A stretch of DNA of 64,000 nt, from contig NZ_CP066370.1 in assembly GCF_016406325.1 (NCBI RefSeq), positions 1,860,001 to 1,924,000 on the forward strand, read 5' to 3'. Below, in pieces: positions 63,853 through 64,000 of this stretch (its first letter is position 1; each line of letters opens with the position of its first letter). This DNA is from Shewanella putrefaciens (GTDB lineage Bacteria; Pseudomonadota; Gammaproteobacteria; Enterobacterales; Shewanellaceae). The notes under the pieces were generated by a model that did not search any database, was not told the DNA's origin, and saw only the letters and a list, made by a program, of their open reading frames with translations. The position numbers were made by a program, and so were the translations under genes.

Positions 63853-64000
63853 ATAAACCTCAAGTAATCCGGTGCAGTGCAAGAGTGCATGAACCGTATA
63901 TTCAGAATGACCTGTTAAATATTGAACGTCTGTGCGTTAGCGCGCATGCAGTCCGTGGCATTAGCATTTAGATGTAGGCACTTTGTGGATTTAAAGGAAA

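Noticed and set aside
1..64000. CRISPR arrays, transposases, phage genes or integrons
   Set aside because: No regularly spaced repeats, no transposase or integrase motif and no phage structural gene was seen in any open frame.

Overview
The window looks like a chromosomal segment of a gammaproteobacterium of the Shewanella group. This rests on moderate GC content, close resemblance of housekeeping proteins to their E. coli counterparts, several E. coli-like gene neighbourhoods (tesB-ybaY, ppk-ppx, hdfR/maoP, minCDE next to ycgL, mltD-gloB-yafS with rnhA/dnaQ), and a 'proteobacterial dedicated sortase system', which is typical of marine Shewanella and relatives. The genus is inferred from protein recognition, not from a search. 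No prophage, insertion sequence, integron or CRISPR array was seen.

Layout. 1-7 kb: a YgiD-type dioxygenase cut by the left edge, menA, a short-chain dehydrogenase with an altered active site, tesB-ybaY, and a divergent LysR/MFS pair. 7-13 kb: the polyphosphate operon ppk-ppx, preceded by a three-repeat PHO-box-like element, then the Hsp70-like yegD and creA. 13-21 kb: metC, then the dedicated sortase system: histidine kinase and response regulator on the minus strand, and a VIT/vWA sortase target plus class GN sortase on the plus strand. The target gene carries an in-frame TAA between its signal peptide and its mature domain. 21-32 kb: a diguanylate cyclase, a secreted M28 peptidase, an outer-membrane protein, a RimK-like ligase with maoP and divergent hdfR, dgkA, a secreted ATP-dependent DNA ligase, a low-molecular-weight phosphatase, two small accessory genes and an RbgA-type GTPase. 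32-42 kb: a 2OG-Fe(II) oxygenase, an MsrB-MsrA fusion, hemB, tsaB, a small unknown protein overlapping an M50-like membrane protease, a secreted methyltransferase-like protein, a hydrolase, fadD and rnd. 42-50 kb: minCDE, ycgL, ycgN, ppiB, an RhlE-type helicase and a DUF885 lipoprotein. 50-61 kb: an RraA-like protein, AsmA, a BsuPI-like lipoprotein, mltD, gloB, yafS, a LysR gene, rnhA, dnaQ, a membrane-anchored protein, and a tRNA-Asp cluster with a degenerate middle copy. 61-64 kb: an envelope/stress cluster (OmpA-like lipoprotein, DUF4398 lipoprotein, BON-domain protein, CsbD-like protein).

The most distinctive system is the two-component-linked sortase module at 14.7-20.7 kb. Its sensor has a large periplasmic region and its regulator gene is transcribed away from the sortase genes, so the shared intergenic region (17555-17829) is the natural place for autoregulation. 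The sortase looks intact, but its presumed substrate is interrupted by a nonsense codon at exactly the point that detaches the export signal from the rest of the protein.
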